64,000 nucleotides of DNA, taken from Tropicimonas sp. IMCC34011. GTDB lineage: Bacteria; Pseudomonadota; Alphaproteobacteria; Rhodobacterales; Rhodobacteraceae. The position numbers and the translations under genes are program-made. Numbering within the stretch: position 1 is the first letter of the stretch; each line of letters starts with the position of its first letter. The notes under the pieces are model-generated. The model was not told the origin of the DNA, ran no database searches, and saw only the letters and a program-made list of their open reading frames with translations. Location of the stretch: contig NZ_QMEJ01000003.1 of NCBI RefSeq assembly GCF_003390865.1, positions 186,001 to 250,000 of the forward strand, written 5' to 3'. Of this stretch, positions 27,105-36,278 are shown in pieces.

Positions 27105-28031
27105 TCAGGCAAATATCATCGAAGAGAGCCGCCGACGGCCCTTCTGTACCACGGGATCCGTCGGCTTGAGGCTGTCGAAGATGGTGAAGAGCTGCGTCTT
27201 CGCGGCGCCGTCGTTCCACTCCCGATCGCGCCGGAACAGCTCGAGGAGTTCCTCCACCGCCGCCTCGGTCTCGCCGCCGGCCTGCAACGCCGTCGCCAGG
27301 TCGTAGCGGCCCTGATGGTCATCGGGGTTTGCCTCAACCTTTGCGCGCAGGTCGGCGACGGGGCCGGCATTCTCGGCCTGCCGCGCGAGGGCCACCTGTG
27401 CGCGGGCCGCTTCGAGGGGGGCGGACTTGAAGATCGCGTCGGGCGCGGTGGACAGAACCCCCTCGGCCTTGTCGATATCGCCCATCGCCAGATGCGCGCG
27501 GGCCAGGCCGCCATGGGCCTCGGCGTTCTCCGGCTCCTCGCCGAGCACGGCGGCGAAGGTCTGCGCGGCATCCTCGGCGGCCCCTTCGGCCAGCATCGCC
27601 TCCGCAGCCTCGACGGCCTCGGCCAGACCGCCGCCCTCTTCAGCGCCGCCCGCCATGTCGACGAGCCGCTTCACGAAGGCCTGGATCTCGGATTGCTGCA
27701 CGGCGCCCTGGAAGCCGTCCACGGGTTGCCCCTGGAAGAACGCGTAGACCGTGGGGATCGACTGCACGCGAAGCTGCGCGGCGATCTGCTGGTTCTGGTC
27801 GACGTCCACCTTGGCCATGCGGACCTTGCCGCCGGCGGCGCGCACGGCCTCTTCCAGCATCGGGCCCATCGTCTTGCACGGGCCGCACCAAGGCGCCCAG
27901 AAATCGACGATGACGGGGATGGTCTGGCTCGCCTCGACCACCTCCGCCATGAAGGTTGCTTCGGTGACGTCGCGGATGACGTCGTCCGCCGTGTTGGCCG
28001 CATCCTGCGGCGAATTGCCGAAACCGATCAT
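27105..28031 (-). CDS. cnoX: Thioredoxin-TPR co-chaperone, CnoX/YbbN family
   Basis: Protein of 308 residues with an N-terminal thioredoxin domain (about 20-125, active site WAPWCGPC with Cys49 and Cys52) and C-terminal TPR-like helices (about 140-300). E. coli CnoX has SxxC and is a holdase under chlorine stress; alphaproteobacterial forms keep a full CxxC and also act as thiol reductants. It hands clients to GroEL or DnaK in studied cases. No signal peptide. It is followed by the LON-domain protein and Trm112, suggesting a protein-quality operon. Confidence 0.9.
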   Translation of the reverse strand: MIGFGNSPQDAANTADDVIRDVTEATFMAEVVEASQTIPVIVDFWAPWCGPCKTMGPMLEEAVRAAGGKVRMAKVDVDQNQQIAAQLRVQSIPTVYAFFQGQPVDGFQGAVQQSEIQAFVKRLVDMAGGAEEGGGLAEAVEAAEAMLAEGAAEDAAQTFAAVLGEEPENAEAHGGLARAHLAMGDIDKAEGVLSTAPDAIFKSAPLEAARAQVALARQAENAGPVADLRAKVEANPDDHQGRYDLATALQAGGETEAAVEELLELFRRDREWNDGAAKTQLFTIFDSLKPTDPVVQKGRRRLSSMIFA

Positions 28032-28117
28032 GGGGATCCTCGCGTGGCGTTGAACGCCGCATTAGATGGAGCAGCAACCCCCGTCTTGCAACCCGGCCGC
28101 GTCAGCCCGCGGCCCTG

Positions 28118-28906
28118 TCAGAGATCGAAACTCGCGAAGACGGGCGCATGGTCCGACGGCTGCTCCCAGCCGCGCACGGGGCGCAGGACGCGGCTCGAAT
28201 GCGCGGCGCCGGCGATATCCGCGGTGGCCCAGATGTGATCGAGCCGGCGCCCCTTGTCCGCCGCATCCCAGTTCGGGGAGCGGTAGGACCACCAGGAGTA
28301 GAGCTGACCGTCGGGGATATGTGCCCGCGTGACGTCGACCCAGCCGCCGGCCTCCTGCGCCTGTCTCAGATGCTCCACCTCGATGGGTGTGTGCGAGACG
28401 ACCTTGAGGAGCTGTTTGTGGGACCAGACGTCGTCCTCCCGCGGGGCGATGTTCAGATCGCCGACGAGGATCGCCTTTTCGGGACGTTCGGCGCGGAACC
28501 AGTCCCTCATCTCGGTGAGGTAGTCGAGCTTCTGGCCGAACTTCACGTTGCGCTCCCGGTCCGGCACGTCGCCGCCCGCCGGGACGTAGAAGTTGTGGAT
28601 CGTCACGCCGTTCTCGAGCCGCCCGGCAACGTGCCGCGCATGGCCGAGCGAGGCGAAATCCTTGTCCCCCACATCCTCGATGGGCAGTTTCGAGAGGATG
28701 GCGACGCCGTTGTACCCCTTCTGACCCCGCGCGATCATGTGGGTGTAGCCAAGCGCATGGAACGTCTCCGCCGGGATCTTCTCCACCGGCGACTTGCACT
28801 CCTGCAGGCACAGGATGTCAGGCACTTCCTCCGTCAGCAGCCGCGACACCAGCGCGGCCCGCAGACGGACGGAATTGATGTTCCAGGTGGCGAGGGTGAA
28901 GGACAT
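28118..28906 (-). CDS. xthA: Exodeoxyribonuclease III
   Basis: Base-excision-repair AP endonuclease and 3'-to-5' exonuclease of 262 residues. Exonuclease-endonuclease-phosphatase motifs: ATWNINSVRLR at the N terminus, LCLQECK (metal Glu), GYNGVAILSK, VGDLNIAP near 150, RRLDHIWAT near 220 and the final SDHAPVFASF with catalytic Asp-His. ATG 28906 (MSFTLATWN) is the family start; an earlier GTG-type start would add 7 residues. CnoX starts 86 bases downstream on the same strand. Confidence 0.95.
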   Translation of the reverse strand: MSFTLATWNINSVRLRAALVSRLLTEEVPDILCLQECKSPVEKIPAETFHALGYTHMIARGQKGYNGVAILSKLPIEDVGDKDFASLGHARHVAGRLENGVTIHNFYVPAGGDVPDRERNVKFGQKLDYLTEMRDWFRAERPEKAILVGDLNIAPREDDVWSHKQLLKVVSHTPIEVEHLRQAQEAGGWVDVTRAHIPDGQLYSWWSYRSPNWDAADKGRRLDHIWATADIAGAAHSSRVLRPVRGWEQPSDHAPVFASFDL

Positions 28907-29115
28907 CGGCGCGCGCTCCTCTGGCAAGGCGGGAGGCGCTACGTATCCCCGTCCGGGCGGGAAGGTCTAGCCGGGAGGGTCGGCTCGGGGGCGTCCACCG
29001 GTCTGGCCCGCGCAGGAGATGCGGAGCGGCGGCCGGTGAGGGGGCGGCCGCCGCCCTGGAGGGAACCGCGCCGCCCTCTCCGGGCGACGCGCGTGGTCTC
29101 TGGCCTCGATCTGCC

Positions 29116-29802
29116 TCAGGCGACCAGGCGGTATCCGCCGCTTTCGGTCACGAGGAGGCGGGCGTTGGACGGGTCCGGTTCGATCTTCTGGCGGAGGCGG
29201 TAGATGTGGGTCTCGAGCGTATGGGTCGTGACCCCCGCATTGTAGCCCCAGACCTCGTGCAGGAGGACATCCCGCGGGACCACCCCCTCGGGGGAGCGGT
29301 AGAGGAACTTCAGGATGTTCGTCTCTTTCTCCGTCAGGCGGATCTTGCGGTCGTTCTCGTCGGTCAGGACCTTCATCGAGGGACGGAAGGAATAGGGCCC
29401 GAGCTGGAAGATCGCGTCTTCGGACTGCTCGTGCTGCCGAAGCTGGGCCCGGATGCGCGCCAGAAGCACCGGGAACTTGAAGGGCTTGGTCACGTAGTCG
29501 TTCGCGCCGGCGTCGAGGCCGAGGATCGTGTCAGCGTCGCTGTCCTGCCCGGTGAGCATCAGGATCGGGCACTTCACCCCCTGCTTGCGCATCCGGCGGC
29601 ACAGTTCGCGGCCGTCGGTGTCCGGCAGGCCGACATCAAGGATCACGAGATCGTAGAGCCCCTCCTTCGCCTTCTCCATCGCCTGGGCGCCGTCTGCGGC
29701 CTCGAACACGTCGAAATCCTCGGTCGACACGAGCTGCTCGCTCAGCGCCTCGCGCAGGTCCTCGTCGTCGTCGACGAGCAGGATCTTCTTGAGCTGTGCC
29801 AT
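29116..29802 (-). CDS. cenR: OmpR-family response regulator, CenR-like
   Basis: DNA-binding response regulator of 228 residues. Receiver domain 1-120 with acidic pocket Asp11-13, phosphoacceptor Asp56 in VILDVGLP, Thr in LMLTGQD and Lys in TKPFKF. Winged helix about 130-228 (GVTTHTLETHIYRLRQKIE). The wording of the receiver, especially LREALSEQL..EDFDV, resembles CenR, the essential envelope regulator of alphaproteobacteria, but I assign that by likeness only. No histidine kinase gene is adjacent, as is usual for cenR. Divergent from ribA across 173 bases. Confidence 0.75.
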   Translation of the reverse strand: MAQLKKILLVDDDEDLREALSEQLVSTEDFDVFEAADGAQAMEKAKEGLYDLVILDVGLPDTDGRELCRRMRKQGVKCPILMLTGQDSDADTILGLDAGANDYVTKPFKFPVLLARIRAQLRQHEQSEDAIFQLGPYSFRPSMKVLTDENDRKIRLTEKETNILKFLYRSPEGVVPRDVLLHEVWGYNAGVTTHTLETHIYRLRQKIEPDPSNARLLVTESGGYRLVA

Positions 29803-29975
29803 TACTGCTGCCTCGCATTTTTCCTGTTGTGATCGTGATGTCGGCGTGAAGCGCGGACCCGGCAAGAAATGCTGCAACCATCTCACACCGATGTGTCGCA
29901 GAGGTGGATAATGTTTCAAATTGTGTCGGATCGGCATAGGACAGCGACGCAAGACCCCCTGAACGAGCTGTCGCC
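29803..29975. promoter_or_regulatory. Divergent promoter region, response regulator / ribA
   Basis: The 173 bases between the two start codons must carry two promoters. The stretch 29905-29930 is relatively AT-rich. I found no FMN riboswitch and no clear operator. Confidence 0.35.
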
Positions 29976-31049
29976 ATGAGCCTTAATCCCACCCCGCTGG
30001 AACTCAGAGCCCGCGCTCGCGCCGACCTGCGCCTCGGCCTCGCCGTCGCCCTGCGCTCGAGGGGAGAGACCGCGCTCGTCGCGGCGGTGGAGACGGTCAC
30101 GGAGACGCGCTTCGAGGGGATGCGGGAGGCCGGCGGCGCGACGCTCGCGATCACGGCCCGGCGGGCGGAGACGCTGAAGGCCCGGGCCTATGACGGCGAT
30201 CTCGCGCGTCTCGCGTTCCCGCGGACGGCCGGCGTTGCCTGGGCGCGCGCCGTGGCCGACCCGTCCGGGGATCTCGAAACGCCGATGAAGGGCCCGTTCA
30301 CGTCCGAGCGGGGCGGCGAAGCGACGCTCCACCGGGCCGCCATCGCTCTCGCGAAGGAAGCGCGCCTCCTGCCTGCCGCCCTCGTCCTGCCGCTAGAGGG
30401 GGCGGCCCCGGAGGATGTCACGCTGCTCGATCTCGACGTCGCGCCGGCCCGCCATGGCCCGCCGGACTTCGACCGTGTCGTGTCTGCGCGCCTTCCGATG
30501 GCCCTCGCCGGGGCAGGGCGCCTCCATGTCTTCCGGCCGACCGATGGCAGCGAGGAGCACTACGCCATCGCTGTCGGAAAACCGGACCCCGCACGGCCCG
30601 TGCTCACGCGTCTGCACTCCGCCTGCTTCACCGGCGATCTCCTCGGCTCCCTCAAGTGCGATTGCGGTCCCCAGCTCCGCGGCGCGCTGGCCGCGATGGG
30701 AGAGGAGGGGGCTGGCATCCTGCTCTATCTCAACCAGGAAGGCCGCGGCATCGGACTGGCCAACAAGATGAGGGCCTACGCCCTTCAGGATCAGGGCTTC
30801 GATACCGTGGAGGCGAACCACCGCCTCGGCTTCGAGGACGACGAGCGGGACTTCCGCATCGGCGCGGCGCTCCTCGATCGCCTCGGGATCCCGGCAGTGC
30901 GGCTGATGACGAACAACCCCGCCAAGGTGCGGATGATGGAGGATTGCGGCGTGACGGTGACCGAACGCGTCCCCCTGATCCGCGGCGCGACGGCGGAAAA
31001 CGCAGCCTATCTCGCGACGAAGGCTGCCAAGTCGGGGCACCTCTTGTGA
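29976..31049 (+). CDS. ribA: GTP cyclohydrolase II with extra N-terminal domain
   Basis: First enzyme of riboflavin synthesis, opening GTP to a diaminopyrimidine. The C-terminal ~200 residues are canonical RibA: RLHSACFTGDLLGSLKCDCG (three zinc cysteines), LYLNQEGRGIGL, the nucleotide-binding TNNPAKVRMMEDCGV. The first ~150 residues resemble a degenerate dihydroxybutanone-phosphate synthase domain, but its acidic DxExREnEgD loop is missing, so it should not be a bifunctional RibBA. The stop overlaps the next gene by GTGA. Confidence 0.92.
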   Translation: MSLNPTPLELRARARADLRLGLAVALRSRGETALVAAVETVTETRFEGMREAGGATLAITARRAETLKARAYDGDLARLAFPRTAGVAWARAVADPSGDLETPMKGPFTSERGGEATLHRAAIALAKEARLLPAALVLPLEGAAPEDVTLLDLDVAPARHGPPDFDRVVSARLPMALAGAGRLHVFRPTDGSEEHYAIAVGKPDPARPVLTRLHSACFTGDLLGSLKCDCGPQLRGALAAMGEEGAGILLYLNQEGRGIGLANKMRAYALQDQGFDTVEANHRLGFEDDERDFRIGAALLDRLGIPAVRLMTNNPAKVRMMEDCGVTVTERVPLIRGATAENAAYLATKAAKSGHLL

Positions 31050-31540
31050 GCCCCCGCGACCTCGTCCTGACGCCCCGGGGCTTGCGGTTCGCCGGACGCC
31101 TCTGGCCCTGCAGCATCGGCAGGGGCGGCGTCACGGGACAGAAACGCGAGGGAGACGGCGCAACGCCCCGCGGCACGCACCGCGTCGTCGGCATGGCCTA
31201 TCGCCCGGACCGCATCCCGCGCCCGGCGCACTGGGCGAGACCGATCGGTGCCCGCGACCTCTGGTGCGACGATCCGGGGCACCCGGCCTATAACCGCCCG
31301 GTGCGCGCGCCCTTCGATGCTTCACATGAAACACTGCGCCGGGCGGACCCGCTCTACGATCTCGTCCTGATCGTGGATTGGAACCTGACCGCGCCTGTCC
31401 CTGGCGGCGGCTCCGCGATCTTCATCCACCAATGGAGACGTCCGGGCTATCCGACGGAGGGCTGCATCGCGCTGGAGCGGACAGATCTTCACGAGATCGC
31501 CGGCCGCATCCGTCCCGGCGCACGGCTGATCGTCCCTTAG
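31046..31540 (+). CDS. Short L,D-transpeptidase-domain protein (YkuD)
   Basis: Protein of 164 residues made of little more than a YkuD catalytic domain. Active site: GGSAIFIHQWRRPGYPTEGCIAL, with His near 131 and Cys near 144. No signal peptide or membrane segment is visible from the GTG start at 31046, which is unexpected for a periplasmic enzyme; the catalytic domain may leave the cell by another route, or act on soluble peptides. The start overlaps the ribA stop (GTGA), and it is convergent with the next gene by 4 bases. Confidence 0.87.
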   Translation: MSPRDLVLTPRGLRFAGRLWPCSIGRGGVTGQKREGDGATPRGTHRVVGMAYRPDRIPRPAHWARPIGARDLWCDDPGHPAYNRPVRAPFDASHETLRRADPLYDLVLIVDWNLTAPVPGGGSAIFIHQWRRPGYPTEGCIALERTDLHEIAGRIRPGARLIVP

Positions 31541-32070
31541 GCGCCCATGGTCGGCGGCCATGGCCGGGCGGCATCCGCGTCGCCCCACGCCACGACCCAA
31601 GGGGGCAGCTCCGGCGAGGCGCCGAGACCGAGCTCGCTCGCCACCTCCGTCGCCGCCTTCATCCGCCCGCCTGCGAGGATGGCGACCCGCAGGAGCGCGT
31701 GGCTTGCGCAGTCGCCCCGGCTCCACGCGCCCTGCTCGACATAGAGGAACCGCGCGTCCCAGCCGATCACGCGGGAGCGCAGTTCGAACCGCTGGAACAT
31801 GGTCAGCCGCTTGCGATACCGCACGCTCGCGCCGGCAATCGCAGCCCCCCAGCCATGCTCCCGCATCCGCTTCACGGCGCCCGACCGGGTGAACAGCCCG
31901 ATCCGTCCGAGATCATAGAGCGTCAGCGTCCGCCCGTTGTTCAGTTCCTTCCAGGGATCGATGTCCCACGGCAGCACGACGTGGTGGGAGACATGCATAC
32001 CGTCCATGCCGAGCGGCGGCATGCGGCGGGCGCGCAGAACTTCTCTGGCAAGGCGGACAAGGGGATACAT
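31537..32070 (-). CDS. Hotdog-fold acyl-CoA thioesterase-like protein
   Basis: Protein of about 177 residues resembling the THEM6/4HBT-like group: HHVVLPWDIDPWKELNNGRTLTLYDLGR carries the Asp/Asn/Gly pattern of hotdog thioesterases, followed by SVRYRKRLTMFQRFELRSRVIGWD. Catalysis on a specific acyl-CoA is not established for this subgroup. ATG 32070 was chosen (MYPLVRLAREVLRARRMPPL); an alternative start at 32106 would add 12 residues. Possible weak membrane association by the N-terminal amphipathic helix. Confidence 0.78.
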   Translation of the reverse strand: MYPLVRLAREVLRARRMPPLGMDGMHVSHHVVLPWDIDPWKELNNGRTLTLYDLGRIGLFTRSGAVKRMREHGWGAAIAGASVRYRKRLTMFQRFELRSRVIGWDARFLYVEQGAWSRGDCASHALLRVAILAGGRMKAATEVASELGLGASPELPPWVVAWGDADAARPWPPTMGA

Positions 32071-32212
32071 GTCACCGACCTGTCCTGCGCCCCGGCGAGC
32101 GGTCAAGCGTGACGACGCGTCGAATTGCGCAGGTCCCGCTGTTGCGCGGCCGGGCCCGCGGGCTTACCTACGACCGGCCCGAACATGCCATGCCCGAGGA
32201 GCCGTCCTGCCC

Positions 32213-32500
32213 ATGTACGCGATCTACGAGATTCTCCAGCTCATCCTCGGCGCGATCTACTTCATCATGATCGTCCACATCATCATGAGCTGGCTGCTCA
32301 ATTTCGACGTGCTGAACTATCGCCAGCCCCTCGTCGGCTCGATCTGGACGGGTCTGAACAAGCTTCTCGAGCCGGTCTATACGCCGATCCGCCGTGTTCT
32401 CCCGGATACCAGCCCGCTGGACCTCGCGCCCCTCGTGGCCTTCCTGATCGTGATCGCGCTTCGCACGATCATCCTGCCTGCTGCCTTCGGCCTGCGCTGA
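32213..32500 (+). CDS. YggT-family membrane protein
   Basis: Small inner-membrane protein of 95 residues with two hydrophobic segments (about 5-30 and 65-90) separated by the family signature LLEPVYTPIRRVLPDTSPLDLAPLVAFL. YggT/Ycf19 proteins are linked to osmotic tolerance, cell shape or thylakoid biogenesis; the exact role is unknown. ATG 32213 follows GAGGAGCC. It is followed after 122 bases by recQ, in the order commonly seen in this group. Confidence 0.93.
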   Translation: MYAIYEILQLILGAIYFIMIVHIIMSWLLNFDVLNYRQPLVGSIWTGLNKLLEPVYTPIRRVLPDTSPLDLAPLVAFLIVIALRTIILPAAFGLR

Positions 32501-32622
32501 CGTCATCCTCCGCGGAATACTCCGGGGGGAAGCTGCCGCGCCGCAGACGGGGGCGCTCTTGCCCCTTCCGCGCCCGCGTGTGACAGAAGGCCCGCCCCTC
32601 CCAGACCCCGGCTCCCCATAGC

Positions 32623-34677
32623 ATGACCGGCACAGCAGACCTTCTTCGTTCCGTCTTCGGATTCGACGATTTCCGCCCCGGTCAGGGGGAGATCGTGACC
32701 GCCGTGGCGGAGGGGGAGAACGTCCTCGCCATCATGCCGACGGGTGGCGGGAAATCCCTCTGCTACCAGCTTCCCGCGCTCGTCCGGGATGGTCTCACGG
32801 TCGTCGTCTCCCCCCTCATCGCGCTCATGCGAGATCAGGTCCGCGCACTGAAGGCCGCCGGCGTCGAGGCCGGTGCGATCACGTCGGCCAGCACGGAGGA
32901 GGAGCGGGACGAGATCTGGCGCGGCCTGGAGGAGGGCACGCTCAAGCTCCTCTACCTCGCGCCCGAACGGCTGGGGTCGGCCGGGACGGAGCGAATGCTC
33001 CGGCGCGCGGGCGTCTCCCTCATCGCGGTGGACGAGGCGCATTGCGTCAGCCAGTGGGGCCACGATTTCCGCCCCGATTACCTCCGCATCGGCGCCTTGC
33101 GCGAAAGCCTCGGCGTGCCGCTGGCCGCCTTCACGGCGACCGCCGATGCCGAGACAAGGGCGGAGATCGTCACCCGCCTCTTCGCCGGGATCGAGCCCGT
33201 CACGTTCCTGCGGGGCTTCGACCGGCCGAACATCCACCTCGCCTTTGCCGCCAAGAACAGCCCCCGTCGCCAGATCCTCGATTTCGCCGCCGCCCGTCCG
33301 GGACGTGCCGGCATCGTCTATTGCGGCACCCGTGCGAAGACGGAATCCCTGTCGCAGGCCCTGCGGGAGGCCGGCCACGAGGCCTGCTGCTACCATGGAG
33401 GGATGGACGCGGAGCCCAGGCGCCACGTGGAGGAGCGGTTCCAGACGGAGGACGGCCTGATCGTCGTCGCCACGGTCGCCTTCGGAATGGGCGTGGACAA
33501 GCCGGACATCCGCTGGGTCGCCCACGCCGACCTGCCGAAGAGCATCGAAGCGTATTACCAGGAGATCGGCCGCGCCGGGCGGGACGGTGCGCCGGCCGAA
33601 ACCCTGACGCTGTTCGGCGCCGATGACATCCGCCTCCGCCGCAGCCAGATCGACGAGGGCCTCGCTCCGCCCGAGCGCAAGGAAGCCGATCACGGGCGGC
33701 TGAATGCCCTGCTCGGACTGGCCGAAGCCCTCGAATGCCGCCGCCGCACGCTCCTCGGCTATTTCGGGGAGGAGGTGGATGCGCCCTGCGGCAATTGCGA
33801 TCTGTGCGACAAGCCTCCGGCGACGTTCGACGGCACCGACGCCGTCCGCAAGGCGCTCTCGGCGATCCTGCGCACCGGCGAGAGTTTCGGCGCGGGACAC
33901 CTGATCGACATCCTCACCGGCAACGAGACCGACAAGATCCGCCAGCGGCAGCATGACGCGCTCCCGACCTTCGGCGTCGGCCGTGACCTCGGCAAACCGC
34001 AATGGACCGCCGTCTTTCGCCAGATGATGGGCCGGGACCTTGTCCGCCCCGATCCGACGCGCCACGGCGCGCTGCGGATGACCGAGGCCGCGCGGCCCGT
34101 GCTGCGCGGCGAGGCGCCCGTCACGCTCCGCCGGGACGCCATGGAACGCAAATCCTCCGGCCCCGTCGTGCGTGCGCTGGTCGCCGATGAGGATGCGCCG
34201 CTCCTGTCCGCCCTCAAGGCCAAGCGTCGTGCGCTGGCGGAGGCGCAGCGCGTCCCGGCCTATGTCGTCTTCAACGACCGGACCCTGATCGAGATGGCGC
34301 AGACCCGGCCCGAGAGCCTCGACGCGATGGCCCGGATCGGCGGTGTGGGGGAGAAGAAACTCGAGCGCTACGGTGCCGAGTTCTTGTCCGTCATCGCCGG
34401 CGAACGGGCGCCCGATGCGCTCCACCCCCAGCGCATGCGCCTGGCCGGCCGCCCCGAGGGGGAGCTCTTCGACCGCCTCCAGGACGTTCAACTCCGCCTT
34501 GCCCGTGGGGAGGACGGCTCCGGCAAGTACCTGACCCTCTCTCCCGCAATCCTGCGCCGTATCGCCGAGCGCCGGCCCGCGAGCCTCGATGATCTGGAGC
34601 GCGTGCCGGGAATGGATGCCGCCAAGACCGAGCGCTTCGGAGCCGCTCTCCTGTCCGAGATCGACGCCGGGGCCTGA
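32623..34677 (+). CDS. recQ: ATP-dependent DNA helicase RecQ
   Basis: 3'-to-5' repair helicase of 684 residues. Walker A IMPTGGGKSLCYQ (38-50), DEAH box IAVDEAHCVSQWGHDFRPDY near 132, arginine-finger motif QEIGRAGRDG near 312, zinc-binding CGNCDLCD near 388, winged helix, then two HRDC domains: about 530-595 (LAEAQRVPAYVVFNDRTL) and 610-684 (LDDLERVPGMDAAKTERFG). E. coli RecQ has one HRDC; double HRDC tails are seen in several bacteria. Transcribed alone or with the next aminotransferase 77 bases on. Confidence 0.96.
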   Translation: MTGTADLLRSVFGFDDFRPGQGEIVTAVAEGENVLAIMPTGGGKSLCYQLPALVRDGLTVVVSPLIALMRDQVRALKAAGVEAGAITSASTEEERDEIWRGLEEGTLKLLYLAPERLGSAGTERMLRRAGVSLIAVDEAHCVSQWGHDFRPDYLRIGALRESLGVPLAAFTATADAETRAEIVTRLFAGIEPVTFLRGFDRPNIHLAFAAKNSPRRQILDFAAARPGRAGIVYCGTRAKTESLSQALREAGHEACCYHGGMDAEPRRHVEERFQTEDGLIVVATVAFGMGVDKPDIRWVAHADLPKSIEAYYQEIGRAGRDGAPAETLTLFGADDIRLRRSQIDEGLAPPERKEADHGRLNALLGLAEALECRRRTLLGYFGEEVDAPCGNCDLCDKPPATFDGTDAVRKALSAILRTGESFGAGHLIDILTGNETDKIRQRQHDALPTFGVGRDLGKPQWTAVFRQMMGRDLVRPDPTRHGALRMTEAARPVLRGEAPVTLRRDAMERKSSGPVVRALVADEDAPLLSALKAKRRALAEAQRVPAYVVFNDRTLIEMAQTRPESLDAMARIGGVGEKKLERYGAEFLSVIAGERAPDALHPQRMRLAGRPEGELFDRLQDVQLRLARGEDGSGKYLTLSPAILRRIAERRPASLDDLERVPGMDAAKTERFGAALLSEIDAGA

Positions 34678-34754
34678 GCGGCGCTCCCTTGTGCCGGGCG
34701 CCCCGTCCGCTAGGGTCCGGCGACAACGACAGCACGAGCAGACGGAGACCTCTC

Positions 34755-35924
34755 ATGTCCTTCGACGATCCCATCGAGCGGCGCGGCACCCATTCGGCGA
34801 AGTGGGACATGATGGAGAAGGTCTACGGCGTCTCCCCGACGGACGGCATCCCGATGTGGGTCGCGGACATGGATTTCCGCCCGCCCGACTGCGTGCGCCG
34901 GGCGGTCGCCGACATGGCCGATCACGGGGTCTTCGGCTATTACGGCGATGACGCGTCCTACCGCGATGCGATCACTTGGTGGATGGGCGAGCGCCACGGC
35001 TGGACCGTCGATCCCGCGCACATCCTGACCACGCACGGCCTCGTCAACGGCACCGGCATCTGCGTCCAGAGCTTCACCGCTCCGGGGGATGCCGTCGTCC
35101 TGATGACGCCCGTGTATCACGCCTTCGCCCGCGTCATCGAAGCCGCGGGGCGCAGCGTCACCGAATGCGACATGACGCTGACGGATGGTCGCTACACCTT
35201 CGATACGGATCAGTGGGAGGCGACGCTGACCGGGCGGGAGACGATGTTCGTCCTCTGCTCCCCCCACAATCCCGGTGGCCGTGTCTGGACGGCGGAGGAA
35301 CTGGAGGCCATCGCGGAGTTCTGCCGCAAGCATGACCTCATCCTGATCAGCGACGAGATCCACCACGACCTCGTCTTCCCCGGCCGGACGCACATCCCGA
35401 TGGCCACGCTGCCGGGCATCGAGGACCGGCTGGTGACCATGACGGCGACCACCAAGACGTTCAACATCGCCGGCAGTCATACCGGCAACCTGATCGTCGC
35501 GGATGAGGCCCTGCGCGCCAAGCTCTCGGGCACGCTCGCCGGCCTCGGCCTCTCTCCCAACTCCTTCGGCCTGCACATGGCGGAAGCGGCCTACTCTCCG
35601 GAGGGCGCGGCCTGGGTCGACGAGCTGATCGCGTATCTCGACGGCAACCGGAAGATCTTCGACGCCGCCATCGCGGACATTCCCGGCCTCGCCTCGATGC
35701 CGCTCGAGGCAACCTATCTCGCCTGGGTGGATTTCGGCGGGGCTGGAATGAGCGCCGAAGAGGCCGCGTCCCGCGTCGAGGGTCAGGCCCGCATCGCGGC
35801 GAATCACGGACCGACCTTCGGCTCCGGCGGCGGCAGCTTCCTGCGGTTCAACTTCGCCACGCGCCGCGCCCTCGTCGAAGAGGCGGCGGAGCGGCTGAAG
35901 AGCGCGTTCTCGGACCTTCAGTAA
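34755..35924 (+). CDS. PatB/MalY-type PLP-dependent C-S lyase
   Basis: Fold type I PLP enzyme of 389 residues. The family N terminus is clear (SAKWDMMEKVYGVSPTDGIPMWVADMDF); PLP contacts are CSPHNPGGR near 178, ISDEIHHDLVF near 205, and the lysine in MTATTKTFNIAGSHTGN near 237. PatB and MalY are cystathionine beta-lyases or aminotransferases acting on sulfur amino acids; which substrate applies here is open. ATG 34755 has GGAGACC upstream. It ends 3 bases before the convergent gene's stop. Confidence 0.9.
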   Translation: MSFDDPIERRGTHSAKWDMMEKVYGVSPTDGIPMWVADMDFRPPDCVRRAVADMADHGVFGYYGDDASYRDAITWWMGERHGWTVDPAHILTTHGLVNGTGICVQSFTAPGDAVVLMTPVYHAFARVIEAAGRSVTECDMTLTDGRYTFDTDQWEATLTGRETMFVLCSPHNPGGRVWTAEELEAIAEFCRKHDLILISDEIHHDLVFPGRTHIPMATLPGIEDRLVTMTATTKTFNIAGSHTGNLIVADEALRAKLSGTLAGLGLSPNSFGLHMAEAAYSPEGAAWVDELIAYLDGNRKIFDAAIADIPGLASMPLEATYLAWVDFGGAGMSAEEAASRVEGQARIAANHGPTFGSGGGSFLRFNFATRRALVEEAAERLKSAFSDLQ

Positions 35925-35927
35925 GCC

Positions 35928-36278
35928 TTAGTAGCCAGGCAGAAGCCCCGCTGGCGGCTCCGGCGCATCGGCGAAATCGGCCGGCGGCGCGGTCATGGCG
36001 GTGGTGGAGGACTTGATCTCGAAGATGCGCTCTCCGTCCGCTTCGGCGCTGCTCATCACGAGCGCGCGCAAGACGTGGGCCTGTCCGTCATAGAGGTCGA
36101 CATGGCCGCGCAGGCCGGGTGCCTCCGTCGCATCGAGGGAGAACCCGCCATCCCAATGGCGCAGGATCCTGAAGGTGCGGTCGCCTGCCTTCACCCGCAT
36201 CCGGGAAGATTTGAGTGACCGCGCGCGCCGCGCCTCGTCGAGCCCGCGCAGGACTGCATCTGGAAGAATATCGTTCAT
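35928..36278 (-). CDS. Conserved hypothetical protein, 116 residues
   Basis: No family recognised. The protein is soluble, rich in charged residues in the first half (GLDEARRARSLKSSRMRVKAGDRTFRI) with alternating beta-like segments after it and a Pro/Ala-rich tail ending LLPGY. ATG 36278 is preceded by GGGGAGG at good spacing, which supports the start over the longer frame. On its 5' side TTGACT (36356-36351) could be a -35 box, but the matching -10 (ATTTTC after 17 bases) is poor. Confidence 0.7.
   Translation of the reverse strand: MNDILPDAVLRGLDEARRARSLKSSRMRVKAGDRTFRILRHWDGGFSLDATEAPGLRGHVDLYDGQAHVLRALVMSSAEADGERIFEIKSSTTAMTAPPADFADAPEPPAGLLPGY

Noticed and set aside
32503-34491. Long open frame antisense to recQ
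   Set aside because: Shadow of recQ; no ribosome site and no recognisable domain.
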